Shown: positions 16,957 to 25,207 of the stretch, piece after piece
Layout of the letters: each line of letters starts with the position of its first letter
Position numbering within the stretch: the first letter of the stretch is position 1
From: JAWKWH01 sp965204295
Lineage (GTDB): Bacteria; Pseudomonadota; Alphaproteobacteria; Rhizobiales; Rhizobiaceae
Length of the DNA: 64,000 nt
NCBI GenBank assembly: GCA_965204295.1
Contig: OZ241973.1
Coordinates: forward strand, 3,494,119-3,558,118
Direction of reading: 5' to 3'
Position numbers and translations under genes: made by a program
The notes under the pieces: model-generated
Database searches by the model: none
What the model was told of the DNA's origin: nothing
What the model saw: the letters and a program-made list of their open reading frames with translations, nothing else

Positions 16957-17205
16957 CCGGAACTGCCGCGGCCGGATTGTCGGTACGCTCCGCCGCCGAC
17001 GGAAAAGGGGTGACCGGGGCAGACCAGGACCGCGTTCCTCGCCGCGTCGCACCGCCGATGGCGCACTTCGCCGGCATGGCATCGGCCAACATGCCCGAGG
17101 CGCCCTTTGTCTTGATCGGCGCCCTCATCAACGGCAAAGGCAGTGGAGGGCATTCAAATGGAGAATCCGGAGAAATAGACCTTTCTGTCGGTTTTTCGAA
17201 AACAT

Positions 17206-17218
17206 CGATATGATATCG
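17206..17218. promoter_or_regulatory. 13-bp palindrome upstream of the LysR-type gene
   Basis: The arms CGATAT and ATATCG flank a single G, 24 bases ahead of the LysR-type start codon, inside an AT-rich stretch that could carry its promoter. A related CGATATCG occurs just past the gene at 18149-18156. Both may be sites for the regulator; this rests on position and symmetry only. Confidence 0.4.
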
Positions 17219-17241
17219 AAAATACCAGGCAAGAGGGAATA

Positions 17242-18141
17242 ATGGCTTTCACGATCAGACAGCTTCAATATTTTGTCGCTGTCGCCGAGACCGGAACAGT
17301 CTCGGGAGCCGCCAAAACGCTGTCCATTTCCCAGTCAGCCATTACCGAGTCGCTCAAGGATCTCGAAGCGGATCTTGGCGTCTCTCTTTTTCAGCGCCAT
17401 TCTCGTGGCCTGCACATCACACACAAAGGTCACCAGTTTCTACGCCATGCGACAGGATTGCTCTCCGGAGTCGCAAACGCACGTCTCGCATTCGAAGAAG
17501 AGGCCATCGAAGAAACCGGCACGCTGCAACTTGGCGTAACATCGCTCGTCGCCGGTTATGTCATGTCAGACATCCTTGCCCGCTACCGACGCGCATATCC
17601 AAAAATGGATGTTGCGGCGATCGAGGACGATGGCGGTTACCTTGAGCACCTCTTGATCGGCGGCGAGCTCGATGTCGCGGTAATGCTCGTCTCAAATCTC
17701 AGGAATCAATTTGCCCTACAGGCCGAGAATCTTGCATCATCGCCTTACAAACTCTGGATGCCGATGGGCCATCCATTGTCTGTTAAAGAGTGGATCGCAC
17801 CGTCCGACCTGTCTTCGCAACCGTTCATTATGTTAAGTATCGATGAGATTGAAGAGCCAACCGAAAGACTGTTGGAATCCCTTGGCGCGCGTCCAAAAAT
17901 CGCGTTCAAAACAAAGTCCGTCGAAGCTGTCCGTTCCCTTGTGGCAACCGGAGCCGGAGTGGCGATTTTACCCGATCTCATCTATCGACCATGGTCTCTG
18001 GAAGGTGACAGGATCGATCATCGTGACGTTTCAGCGTCGCTTCCGGTTATCCGGGTGGGGATCGTTTGGCGTATGGGCTCTTCTCTCCCGAGGGCCGCCA
18101 AAAACTTCATCGCGTCAGCAAAATCTCCCAACCTCGCATGA
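17242..18141 (+). CDS. LysR-family transcriptional regulator
   Basis: The 299-residue protein opens with the LysR winged helix (FTIRQLQYFVAVAETGTVSG then AAKTLSISQSAITESLKDLE) at residues 3-60, followed by a periplasmic-binding-like effector domain from about 95 (GTLQLGVTSLVAGYV ... VATGAGVAILPDLIY). It probably responds to a small carboxylate or amine. The gene sits upstream of a decayed SnoaL gene and a ydcSTUVW-like importer operon on the same strand, which makes that operon a plausible target. The start ATG follows an AAGAGGGAA ribosome-binding site. Confidence 0.9.
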   Translation: MAFTIRQLQYFVAVAETGTVSGAAKTLSISQSAITESLKDLEADLGVSLFQRHSRGLHITHKGHQFLRHATGLLSGVANARLAFEEEAIEETGTLQLGVTSLVAGYVMSDILARYRRAYPKMDVAAIEDDGGYLEHLLIGGELDVAVMLVSNLRNQFALQAENLASSPYKLWMPMGHPLSVKEWIAPSDLSSQPFIMLSIDEIEEPTERLLESLGARPKIAFKTKSVEAVRSLVATGAGVAILPDLIYRPWSLEGDRIDHRDVSASLPVIRVGIVWRMGSSLPRAAKNFIASAKSPNLA

Positions 18142-18397
18142 ATTGAAACGATATCGGAAAAACCGATTGCGTATTTCTGAACTTTGAAATTGTGAACGAC
18201 AAGCCCATGAGTATGCTTGGGTTTGAGGGCAAGTGCGTCAATGCATCGCCCGGGGAGGCTTCAACATGTCTCATTCATATCGATCGTCAATCGCGCCTTC
18301 AGCGAAGAATTCGTCATACCTCATTCAATCTTCGATGGCCCGCGCCATGGTATTTCGCTCTCGGCGCCAGCCGGCGCTTCCGATGTCGTCACCGAAC

Positions 18398-18811
18398 ATG
18401 AAGTTGTATCCGGCGGCTTGGAATGCCCACGATGCCGATAAAGCAGAATCTTTTCTGACGGATGACGTCACATTCTTTGAAGCAACGGTCGGGGGCCCCG
18501 TCAAGCGAAGGGAAACTGCAAAGAAGGGAATCATTGAATCCTTCATCGACGCTGTACCGGATTCCAAACGGGAACCGATCGGAAAGCCAATTGTAAGAGG
18601 TGAGACCGTCGTCTTTGAATGGCGATATTCCAGAACGAATACCGGCGATTGGGCCGATGGCGCCAATAAGCGACCGGCAGGAAGTTCAAATTCAGCGGTA
18701 TGTCCGTCTTCCGATTTGAGGGAGGCAAGTTCGTCTCAAGGCGGCTATTGCGACGCCTTCGGATTCTTCAAACAAACAGGACCGATGCGATCACGGCGCT
18801 TATGCTCGTGA
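18398..18811 (+). pseudogene. SnoaL-like (NTF2-fold) polyketide cyclase/ester cyclase gene with two compensating frameshifts
   Basis: The open frame first encodes a clear SnoaL segment, AAWNAHDADKAESFLTDDVT with later VVFEWRYSRTNTGDWADGAN. The expected continuation, FKFSGMSVFRFEGGKFVS, is then found in another frame from about 18676 to 18737. After that, the original frame again carries the family ending YCDAFGFFKQTG. Two opposite indels thus scramble about 20 residues but keep the frame open. The upstream part of the frame (to 18233) has no family similarity. The gene is probably damaged; a sequencing error pair is possible. It precedes a polyamine-type transporter operon. Confidence 0.65.
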
Positions 18812-18832
18812 ATATACCGAAGGGAGGTAGTT

Positions 18833-19996
18833 ATGAAAAAACACTTCAGTAAGATCACCGTAACAGCGCTATCGACGGCGCTTATGGCCCAAACCGCTGC
18901 GGCGGGGAAATTGGAATCTCTCGGCGCGGCCGAGGGTCAGGTCAATATCGTAGCCTGGCCAGGCTACATCGAACGTGGTGAAACCGATGCCAAATTCGAC
19001 TGGGTCACCGGATTTGAAAAAGCATCGGGCTGCAAAGTACAGGTCAAGACCGCCAACACCTCAGATGAAATGGTCGCGTTGATGAATGAGGGTGGTTTCG
19101 ATCTCGTGACAGCCTCAGGCGACGCATCGCTGCGGCTCATAGCGGGTAAGCGCGTACAGGAAATCAATACCGGGCTCGTCCCCAGTTGGAAAGACGTGGA
19201 CGATCGTCTGCAGGATGCGCCCTGGCACACGGTGGACGGCAAGCATTACGGCACTCCGTATATGTGGGGGCCGAACGTGTTGATGTACAACACCGAGGTG
19301 TTCAAGGAACCGCCGAAAAGCTGGAATGTCGTTTTTGAAGAAATGACCCTGCCCGACGGCAAATCCAACAAAGGGCGCGTACAGGCCTATGACGGCCCGA
19401 TCCATGTCGCCGACGCTGCCAACTATCTCATGAAACACAGTCCCGGGCTCGGCATCAAGTCGCCATACGAGCTCAATGCCGACCAGTACAAAGCCGCATT
19501 GGATTTGCTGCGCGCGCAGCGCACCCTGGTATCAAGGTACTGGCACGACGCTTTCATCCAAATGGACGATTTCACGAACGAGGGTGTCGTCGCTTCCGGA
19601 TCCTGGCCCTTCCAGGTCAACATTCTTCAGTCGAAGGGCGCCCCTGTCGCTTCCACCATTCCCGAAGAAGGCGCAACCGGCTGGTCCGATACGACCATGA
19701 TGCATGTCGATGCGGAAAATCCAAACTGCGCCTATATGTGGATGGAGCACACGCTTTCTTCCAATCTGATGAGCGATCTGTCTGTTTGGTTCGGCGCCAA
19801 CCCGGGCGTGCCCGCCGCATGTACAGACGGCCGCGGCATGCAAACCGCCGAAGGATGCACAAAAAACGGCATGGACGATTTCGAGAAAATCAAGTTCTGG
19901 ACAACGCCCGTTTCCAAATGCGCGACTCAAAACGACGAATGCGTTCCGTATTATCGCTGGGTCTCTGACTATATCGGCGTTATCGGCGGCCGCTAA
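18833..19996 (+). CDS. ABC transporter substrate-binding protein, spermidine/putrescine (PotD/YdcS) type
   Basis: The 387-residue precursor follows a strong AAGGGAGG ribosome-binding site. A signal peptide ends near AQTAAAG. The mature protein starts with the class pattern VNIVAWPGYIERG, then NTSDEMVALMNEGGFDLVTA, TPYMWGPNVLMYNTEVF and GSWPFQVNILQSKGAP. It captures a cationic amine or a related ligand in the periplasm. Cysteine pairs near the C-terminus (CTDGRGMQTAEGC; CATQNDEC) suggest disulfides. It heads an operon of binding protein, ATPase, two permeases and an aldehyde dehydrogenase, the same order as E. coli ydcSTUVW. Confidence 0.9.
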   Translation: MKKHFSKITVTALSTALMAQTAAAGKLESLGAAEGQVNIVAWPGYIERGETDAKFDWVTGFEKASGCKVQVKTANTSDEMVALMNEGGFDLVTASGDASLRLIAGKRVQEINTGLVPSWKDVDDRLQDAPWHTVDGKHYGTPYMWGPNVLMYNTEVFKEPPKSWNVVFEEMTLPDGKSNKGRVQAYDGPIHVADAANYLMKHSPGLGIKSPYELNADQYKAALDLLRAQRTLVSRYWHDAFIQMDDFTNEGVVASGSWPFQVNILQSKGAPVASTIPEEGATGWSDTTMMHVDAENPNCAYMWMEHTLSSNLMSDLSVWFGANPGVPAACTDGRGMQTAEGCTKNGMDDFEKIKFWTTPVSKCATQNDECVPYYRWVSDYIGVIGGR

Positions 19997-20028
19997 AGTC
20001 AAGTATTATGAATGAAACTACACCTATT

Positions 20029-20052
20029 GCCCGTTGGAAATTTCCAACGGGC
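20029..20052. promoter_or_regulatory. Perfect 24-bp inverted repeat between binding-protein and ATPase genes
   Basis: The half-site GCCCGTTGGAAA is followed directly by its exact reverse complement. In RNA it would give a 10-bp stem with an AATT loop. It lies between the binding-protein stop (19996) and the preferred ATPase start (20071). Hairpins in this place commonly protect the binding-protein mRNA from 3' decay, or partly stop transcription so that binding protein exceeds membrane subunits. There is no T-run. Confidence 0.6.
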
Positions 20053-20070
20053 GTCCAGAACGGCGGCCGT

Positions 20071-21066
20071 ATGACAACAGCAGTGAGGTTTGAAAATGTA
20101 TCCAGGCACTTTGGACTCGTAAAAGCCATCGATCGGGTCGATCTGGAAATAAGAGAAGGCGAATTCTTTGCCATGCTCGGCCCGTCGGGGTCCGGCAAAA
20201 CTACATGTCTGAGATTGATAGCCGGTTTCGAAAGACCGACATCCGGCGACATTTCAATTTTCGGGGAAGCCGTTAAAAACATACCACCTTATCGCCGCAA
20301 CGTGAACACGGTTTTTCAGGATTACGCTCTGTTTCCTCACCTCAATGTGGCGGAAAACGTGGCTTACGCTCTGAAAATTCAGAAAGTCGGCAAAAAAACA
20401 AGGCGTATTGAGGCCGATCGCGCCCTCGAAATGGTGCGGTTGGGTGGTTATGGAGACCGCAAACCAAGCCAACTTTCCGGCGGGCAGAGACAGCGTGTCG
20501 CTCTTGCCCGAGCTCTGATTAACAAGCCTCGGGTTCTCCTTCTCGATGAACCTCTAGGCGCACTGGACTTGAAACTTCGCGAGGAAATGCAGGAAGAGCT
20601 AAAGGCATTGCAAAGGTCTCTTGGCATTACGTTCGTCTTTGTCACACACGATCAGGGCGAAGCCTTTTCCATGGCCGATCGCGTCGCCGTCTTTAATGAA
20701 GGCCGCATTGCCCAATTGGGAACGCCGGAAAATATCTACCACCGGCCACAGACAAAATTCGTGGCCGGATTCGTCGGATCCTCAAACATCCTGACGCGCG
20801 ATCAACTTAAATCCTTTGGCGTCGAGGCCGATGTTGCAAGCCTCCGTCCCGAAGAGATACGCCTCGACGCCAAGACCGGCAAAAAAGCCATGGTTGTCAG
20901 CAAAAGCTTCCTTGGTTCATCGACAAAACTCGTGCTCGAACTTGGCCAGGCGAAACTGACCGCGATCATCGATAATGCGGAAGGTCAGAGCGTATCGGAG
21001 AACGATGAAGTTCACATCTCCTGGAACAATGAAGCCTTACACCTCATGCGGGGTGAAGATGACTGA
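20071..21066 (+). CDS. ABC transporter ATPase, PotA/YdcT type
   Basis: From the ATG at 20071 the protein has 331 residues. It has a Walker A GPSGSGKTTCLR, Q-loop, signature LSGGQRQRVALARAL, Walker B RVLLLDEPLGALD and the switch histidine in VFVTHDQGEAF. A C-terminal TOBE-like regulatory region follows (SLRPEEIRLDAKTGKKA). It energises uptake by the two following permeases. An in-frame ATG at 20008 would put the 24-bp palindrome inside the coding region and adds a non-conserved leader, so 20071 is preferred. The 3' end overlaps the first permease gene by 8 bases. Confidence 0.92.
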   Translation: MTTAVRFENVSRHFGLVKAIDRVDLEIREGEFFAMLGPSGSGKTTCLRLIAGFERPTSGDISIFGEAVKNIPPYRRNVNTVFQDYALFPHLNVAENVAYALKIQKVGKKTRRIEADRALEMVRLGGYGDRKPSQLSGGQRQRVALARALINKPRVLLLDEPLGALDLKLREEMQEELKALQRSLGITFVFVTHDQGEAFSMADRVAVFNEGRIAQLGTPENIYHRPQTKFVAGFVGSSNILTRDQLKSFGVEADVASLRPEEIRLDAKTGKKAMVVSKSFLGSSTKLVLELGQAKLTAIIDNAEGQSVSENDEVHISWNNEALHLMRGEDD

Positions 21067-22003
21067 AACGTCAACGGTTCCGCAACAGCCTGACGGCATT
21101 ACGTCGAAACTCTCAGACCTTTTCTGGAGACGACCCGGAGTTCTGTCGCTGGTCATGTTGTTGCCGGCATTGATTTGGCTGGGCGTGATCTATATCGGCT
21201 CGCTTATTGCGCTTCTGGCGCAAAGCTTTTTTTCAATTGATGAATTCTCTGGACTGATCAACTACGAATTCACCCTCAAGACCTATCTGGAGCTCCTCGT
21301 TCCGGCAAATCTCGACATCATCGTTCGCACGGTCTCCATGGCTGCTTCCGTCACTCTTGCGGCCGCAATTGTGGCTTTTCCAATTGCGTATTTTGCTGCG
21401 CGTTACGCAAGAGGTCGCTGGAAAGCCGCATTCTATCTTGGAGTCATGCTGCCGCTTTGGTCTTCCTATCTCGTGAAAGTCTATGCCTGGAAACTCATCC
21501 TGGCCAAGGAAGGAATTCTCAATTGGATTCTGGAAAAACTTCATTTGAACTGGGCATTGGAGGGCGTACTCGCCATCCCGGTAATCGGAGGCAACTCCCT
21601 TTCAGTTAGCTACATCGGCACCTTTCTCGTGTTCCTTTATGTCTGGTTGCCGTTCATGGTCCTGCCTATGCAGGCGGCGCTTGAACGGATTCCGCTTAGC
21701 TACTTGGAAGCTTCCTCGGATCTCGGCGCCAAACCGTCTGAAACGTTCTGGAACGTCATCTTCCCATTGGCTCTCCCCGGTGTGATCGCGGGTTCGATTT
21801 TTACGTTTTCGCTGACTCTGGGAGACTACATCATTCCGCAGATCGTAGGCTCATCTCGCCTCTTTATAGGACAGGCCGTTTATTCTCATCAGGGCACCGC
21901 GGGCAATATACCGCTTGCCGCCGCGTTCACAGTTGTTCCCATCGTGATCATGGCCTTCTACCTCTGGGGCGCAAAACGAAAAGGAGCATTCGATGCGCTC
22001 TAG
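21059..22003 (+). CDS. ABC transporter permease, PotB/YdcU type
   Basis: The 314-residue protein has six main hydrophobic segments. The coupling loop EASSDLGAKPSETFWNVIFP and following LALPGVIAGSIFTF form the EAA motif that docks on the ATPase. The ATG at 21059 follows a GGGGTGAAG ribosome-binding site and overlaps the ATPase stop, so translation is coupled. The cytoplasmic N-terminal tail of about 30 residues is typical of PotB subunits. It forms the channel with the next gene product. Confidence 0.9.
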   Translation: MTETSTVPQQPDGITSKLSDLFWRRPGVLSLVMLLPALIWLGVIYIGSLIALLAQSFFSIDEFSGLINYEFTLKTYLELLVPANLDIIVRTVSMAASVTLAAAIVAFPIAYFAARYARGRWKAAFYLGVMLPLWSSYLVKVYAWKLILAKEGILNWILEKLHLNWALEGVLAIPVIGGNSLSVSYIGTFLVFLYVWLPFMVLPMQAALERIPLSYLEASSDLGAKPSETFWNVIFPLALPGVIAGSIFTFSLTLGDYIIPQIVGSSRLFIGQAVYSHQGTAGNIPLAAAFTVVPIVIMAFYLWGAKRKGAFDAL

Positions 22004-22808
22004 CTACGAAATGCGCGCGCCGTTCGCGCTCAAAATCGCAGCTGCGTGTGGACTTTTGTTTATGCACGCGCCGATCCTTCTTATATTTGCCTACGCCTTC
22101 ACCACCGAAGACAAGACGTATCAATGGCCGCCCCCGGCATTAACGCTGCAATGGTTTGGCGTTACCTGGAACAGACCGGATGTTTGGGACGCGCTGCAAT
22201 TGTCTCTCAGAGTTGCGGCCATTTCAACCGCGATCGCACTGATCTTGGGTACGCTTTGCGCCGCCGCGGTGTCCCGATCGAATTTCTTCGGCCGTGAAAC
22301 CATCTCTTTGCTGGTCATCCTGCCAATCGCGCTGCCCGGGATTATCACCGGTATCGCCTTGCGCTCGGCATTCAATATCGCCGATATCCCGTTTTCGGTT
22401 TGGACCATCGTCCTCGGGCACGCGACGTTCTGTGTAGTCGTTGTCTATAATAACGCCGTGGCGCGATTCCGACGTACATCAGCGTCTCTGGTCGAAGCGT
22501 CTATGGATCTTGGGGCCAACGGCTTTCAAACATTCCGCTACGTCGTTCTGCCGAATATCGCAACGGCCCTGTTGGCCGGCGGCATGCTCGCTTTCGCGCT
22601 CTCCTTTGACGAGGTTATCGTCACGACGTTGACGGCAGGCCAACAAGCGACACTGCCAATTTGGATGCTCGAAGAACTCGTGCGTCCGCGTCAGCGGCCC
22701 GTGACCAACGTGGTCGCCATGGTCGTGGTGATCGTAACATTTCTTCCAATCCTGGCCGCTTACTATCTCACCAGAGACGGCGATCAGGTTGCGGGTCAGG
22801 ATAAGTAA
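21993..22808 (+). CDS. ABC transporter permease, PotC/YdcV type
   Basis: The 271-residue protein has six hydrophobic segments and the EAA loop VEASMDLGANGFQTFRYVVL followed by PNIATALLAGGMLAF. The C-terminal VAMVVVIVTFLPILAAYYLT is the usual last span of PotC proteins. It begins 11 bases before the end of the preceding permease gene, which points to coupled translation and equal stoichiometry of the heterodimer. Confidence 0.9.
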   Translation: MRSSYEMRAPFALKIAAACGLLFMHAPILLIFAYAFTTEDKTYQWPPPALTLQWFGVTWNRPDVWDALQLSLRVAAISTAIALILGTLCAAAVSRSNFFGRETISLLVILPIALPGIITGIALRSAFNIADIPFSVWTIVLGHATFCVVVVYNNAVARFRRTSASLVEASMDLGANGFQTFRYVVLPNIATALLAGGMLAFALSFDEVIVTTLTAGQQATLPIWMLEELVRPRQRPVTNVVAMVVVIVTFLPILAAYYLTRDGDQVAGQDK

Positions 22809-22822
22809 AGGGAGTCATTCCG

Positions 22823-24247
22823 ATGGACACAAGAATGCTGATTGGAGCCGATTTTGAAGCCGGGACCGAAACGGAAGAAGCCGTGCTCAATCCTAAAACC
22901 GAAGAAGTCATCGTCGAATTGCCGGAGGCTTCGAAAGAACAGATCGACCGCGCGGTCAACGCCGCCGAGCGGGCCTTTCAAACCTGGTCGAAAACCACAC
23001 CGGCTGACCGCTCCGCCTATCTATTGAAGATTGCGGACGCCATCGAAAAACAGGGCGATGAATTCGCTGTTCTCGAAGCGCTCAATTGCGGAAAACCGAT
23101 CAACGCGGTCAAAGGAGACGAAATTCCGGGCATTGTGGACTGCTACCGTTTCTTCGCCGGAGCGGTGCGGTGTATCCCCGCGCCGGCCGCAGGTGAATAT
23201 CTGGAGGGATTCACCTCCATGATCAGGCGTGATCCCATCGGGATTGTGGGGTCCATCGCGCCTTGGAATTATCCTTTGATGATGATGGCCTGGAAACTCG
23301 CCCCGGCTCTTGCCGGAGGCAACACGATTGTATTCAAGCCCTCGGAACAGACGCCGCTCACCGCGCTCAAACTCGCTCGTGTTATGTCGGAGATTTTGCC
23401 CGAAGGCGTCGTCAATGTGGTTCTTGGCAGAGGTCACACGGTCGGCAATTCGATAATCAACCACCCTAAAATCGACATGATTTCGCTCACCGGCGATATC
23501 GCGACGGGCAAAAAGGTTCTCGAAGCGGCGGCGAAATCCGTCAAGCGAACGCATCTCGAGTTGGGGGGTAAAGCACCGGTCATCGTCTATGATGATGCCG
23601 ATCTTGCGGCAGTCGTCGAAGGCGTCAAAACATTCGGCTACTACAATGCGGGACAAGATTGCACGGCGGCGTGTCGTATCTATGCCGGCGCCAAAATCCA
23701 CGATAAGCTGGTGGCGGACCTGACCTCCGCGGTTTCCTCCATCAAATACAACCAGGCCGATGACACCGAAAACGAGATCGGGCCGCTGATTTCGCAACGC
23801 CAAAGAGATCGCGTATCGAGCTTCGTCGAGCGTGCGGCCGAAAAAGATCACATGGAAATCACGACAAATAGGGCGAAGCCGAATACACCGGGCTTTTTCT
23901 ATCAACCGACCGTTATCGCCGGCGCCAGACAGGAAGACGAAGTCGTTCAACATGAAGTCTTCGGGCCGGTCGTTTCCGTCACGCGGTTTGAGGAAGAGGA
24001 GCAAGCCGTCGGTTGGGCAAATGATAGCGTCTACGGTCTGGCGTCTTCAGTCTGGACTTCAGATGTCTCAAAGGCGCTCGCGACGGCAAACGCACTTAAG
24101 TACGGCTGCACCTGGATCAACACCCACTTCATGCTGGCCAATGAAATGCCACACGGTGGAATGAAGCAATCCGGTTACGGCAAGGACATGTCACTCTACT
24201 CGTTGGAGGATTATACGGCTGTCCGACACATCATGCTCGCACACTGA
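22823..24247 (+). CDS. Aldehyde dehydrogenase, gamma-aminobutyraldehyde dehydrogenase (PatD/YdcW)-like
   Basis: The 474-residue enzyme has the aldehyde dehydrogenase landmarks: PWNYPLMMMAWKLAPALAGG with IVFKPSEQTPLTAL for NAD binding, general-base glutamate in HLELGGKAPVIV, and catalytic cysteine in AGQDCTAACRIY. It should oxidise a small amino-aldehyde to the acid with NAD in the cytoplasm. Placement directly after a polyamine-type importer mirrors E. coli ydcSTUVW, in which YdcW makes 4-aminobutyrate from putrescine-derived aldehyde, so that role is likely. The ATG has a GGGAG ribosome-binding site and lies 14 bases after the permease gene. Confidence 0.88.
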   Translation: MDTRMLIGADFEAGTETEEAVLNPKTEEVIVELPEASKEQIDRAVNAAERAFQTWSKTTPADRSAYLLKIADAIEKQGDEFAVLEALNCGKPINAVKGDEIPGIVDCYRFFAGAVRCIPAPAAGEYLEGFTSMIRRDPIGIVGSIAPWNYPLMMMAWKLAPALAGGNTIVFKPSEQTPLTALKLARVMSEILPEGVVNVVLGRGHTVGNSIINHPKIDMISLTGDIATGKKVLEAAAKSVKRTHLELGGKAPVIVYDDADLAAVVEGVKTFGYYNAGQDCTAACRIYAGAKIHDKLVADLTSAVSSIKYNQADDTENEIGPLISQRQRDRVSSFVERAAEKDHMEITTNRAKPNTPGFFYQPTVIAGARQEDEVVQHEVFGPVVSVTRFEEEEQAVGWANDSVYGLASSVWTSDVSKALATANALKYGCTWINTHFMLANEMPHGGMKQSGYGKDMSLYSLEDYTAVRHIMLAH

Positions 24248-24438
24248 CCGAAGACAGGATCGCCGACCCGAATTCTTCGGCCGTCCGACCGGATACCGGC
24301 AGCGTCCGGAGAGCGGTACGCCGGACGCGTGGAGATGGACAAGATCGAGCCAAAGACTTCAATCCGAACATCTCGCGCTATGTCAGCACGGCCGGACCTC
24401 TCTAAGAACCTCGCGGTTTTGATTGTTTTGCGATTCTC

Positions 24439-25012
24439 TTGGAGGCGGGTGTTGTGGAGGTGGGTCAGCCCGGTTTGTTCGATCCGGATGAGCGGTATCG
24501 GCGGCTTTCGGAGAATGGCGACCCGCCGGTGAAGTTGTCCGCGCCGATCGATTTCGAGCGGCTGCGGCCGGCGGCGGCGCTGAAGCGCTCCGACGGCTCC
24601 GGAGGCGGGCGGCCTGCCTACGGTTCCGTTGTGATGTTCAAGACCCCGATCCTTCAGACGCTCTATACGCTGTCGGATGACGCCACGGAGTTCCAATCCG
24701 GGACCGGCTGTCGTTCATGCGCTTTTTGCGGCTCGGCTAGGACGAACCGGCTGTTGCGCGAACGACTCACGCGCGACGATGCGATTGAGGACCCGTTCGC
24801 CGGGTTCGACGCCTGGCTGAAGGGCAAAGGGTATCCGGCCATGTCCGGCCGGACGATCGACGTCGCCGGCATCATCGCCGCTCCGCGCCGGCGCACTACC
24901 GATGAGGAAAAGGCCGCCCTGAAGGAAGGGCGCCTTCCCGAGGGATGGGCCGGGAATCCCGCCGGACTGCGGCGGAAGGATAGTGACGCTCGCCGGACCT
25001 TGAAGCGGGCCG
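24439..25012 (+). mobile_element. IS5-family transposase remnant, truncated and frameshifted
   Basis: The reading frame encodes the N-terminal half of an IS5-type DDE transposase: GQPGLFDPDERYRRLSENGD, FKTPILQTLYTLSDDATEFQ, then RLLRERLTRDDAIEDPFAGF, a DDE-type aspartate in RTIDVAGIIAAPR and TDEEKAALKEGRLPEGW. Around 24700-24740 the expected RDRLSFMRFL lies in another frame, so two compensating indels occurred. Similarity stops near 25012, before the second and third catalytic residues. It is an inactive left fragment; terminal repeats were not found. Confidence 0.78.
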
Positions 25013-25207
25013 GGCCGCGTCCTTTCCCGGGAAGCGACGGCTTGACCGTCGCCCGTTCGTCGCCGGGATCGAATCCCGCCATGGCCGCCGCCTTTTTCCG
25101 GCTCGGAAACCCGAACGAGCATCGGGAGAACGACGAACCGGGTTCGCGCCCTGACGGGAATTCGGATTGGATCCTTATCCATGCCTTGTCGAGACGCCAT
25201 CGCCCTA

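Noticed and set aside
23021..24004. Long minus-strand open frame opposite the aldehyde dehydrogenase
   Set aside because: Antisense shadow of a highly conserved enzyme; no domain in the translated frame.
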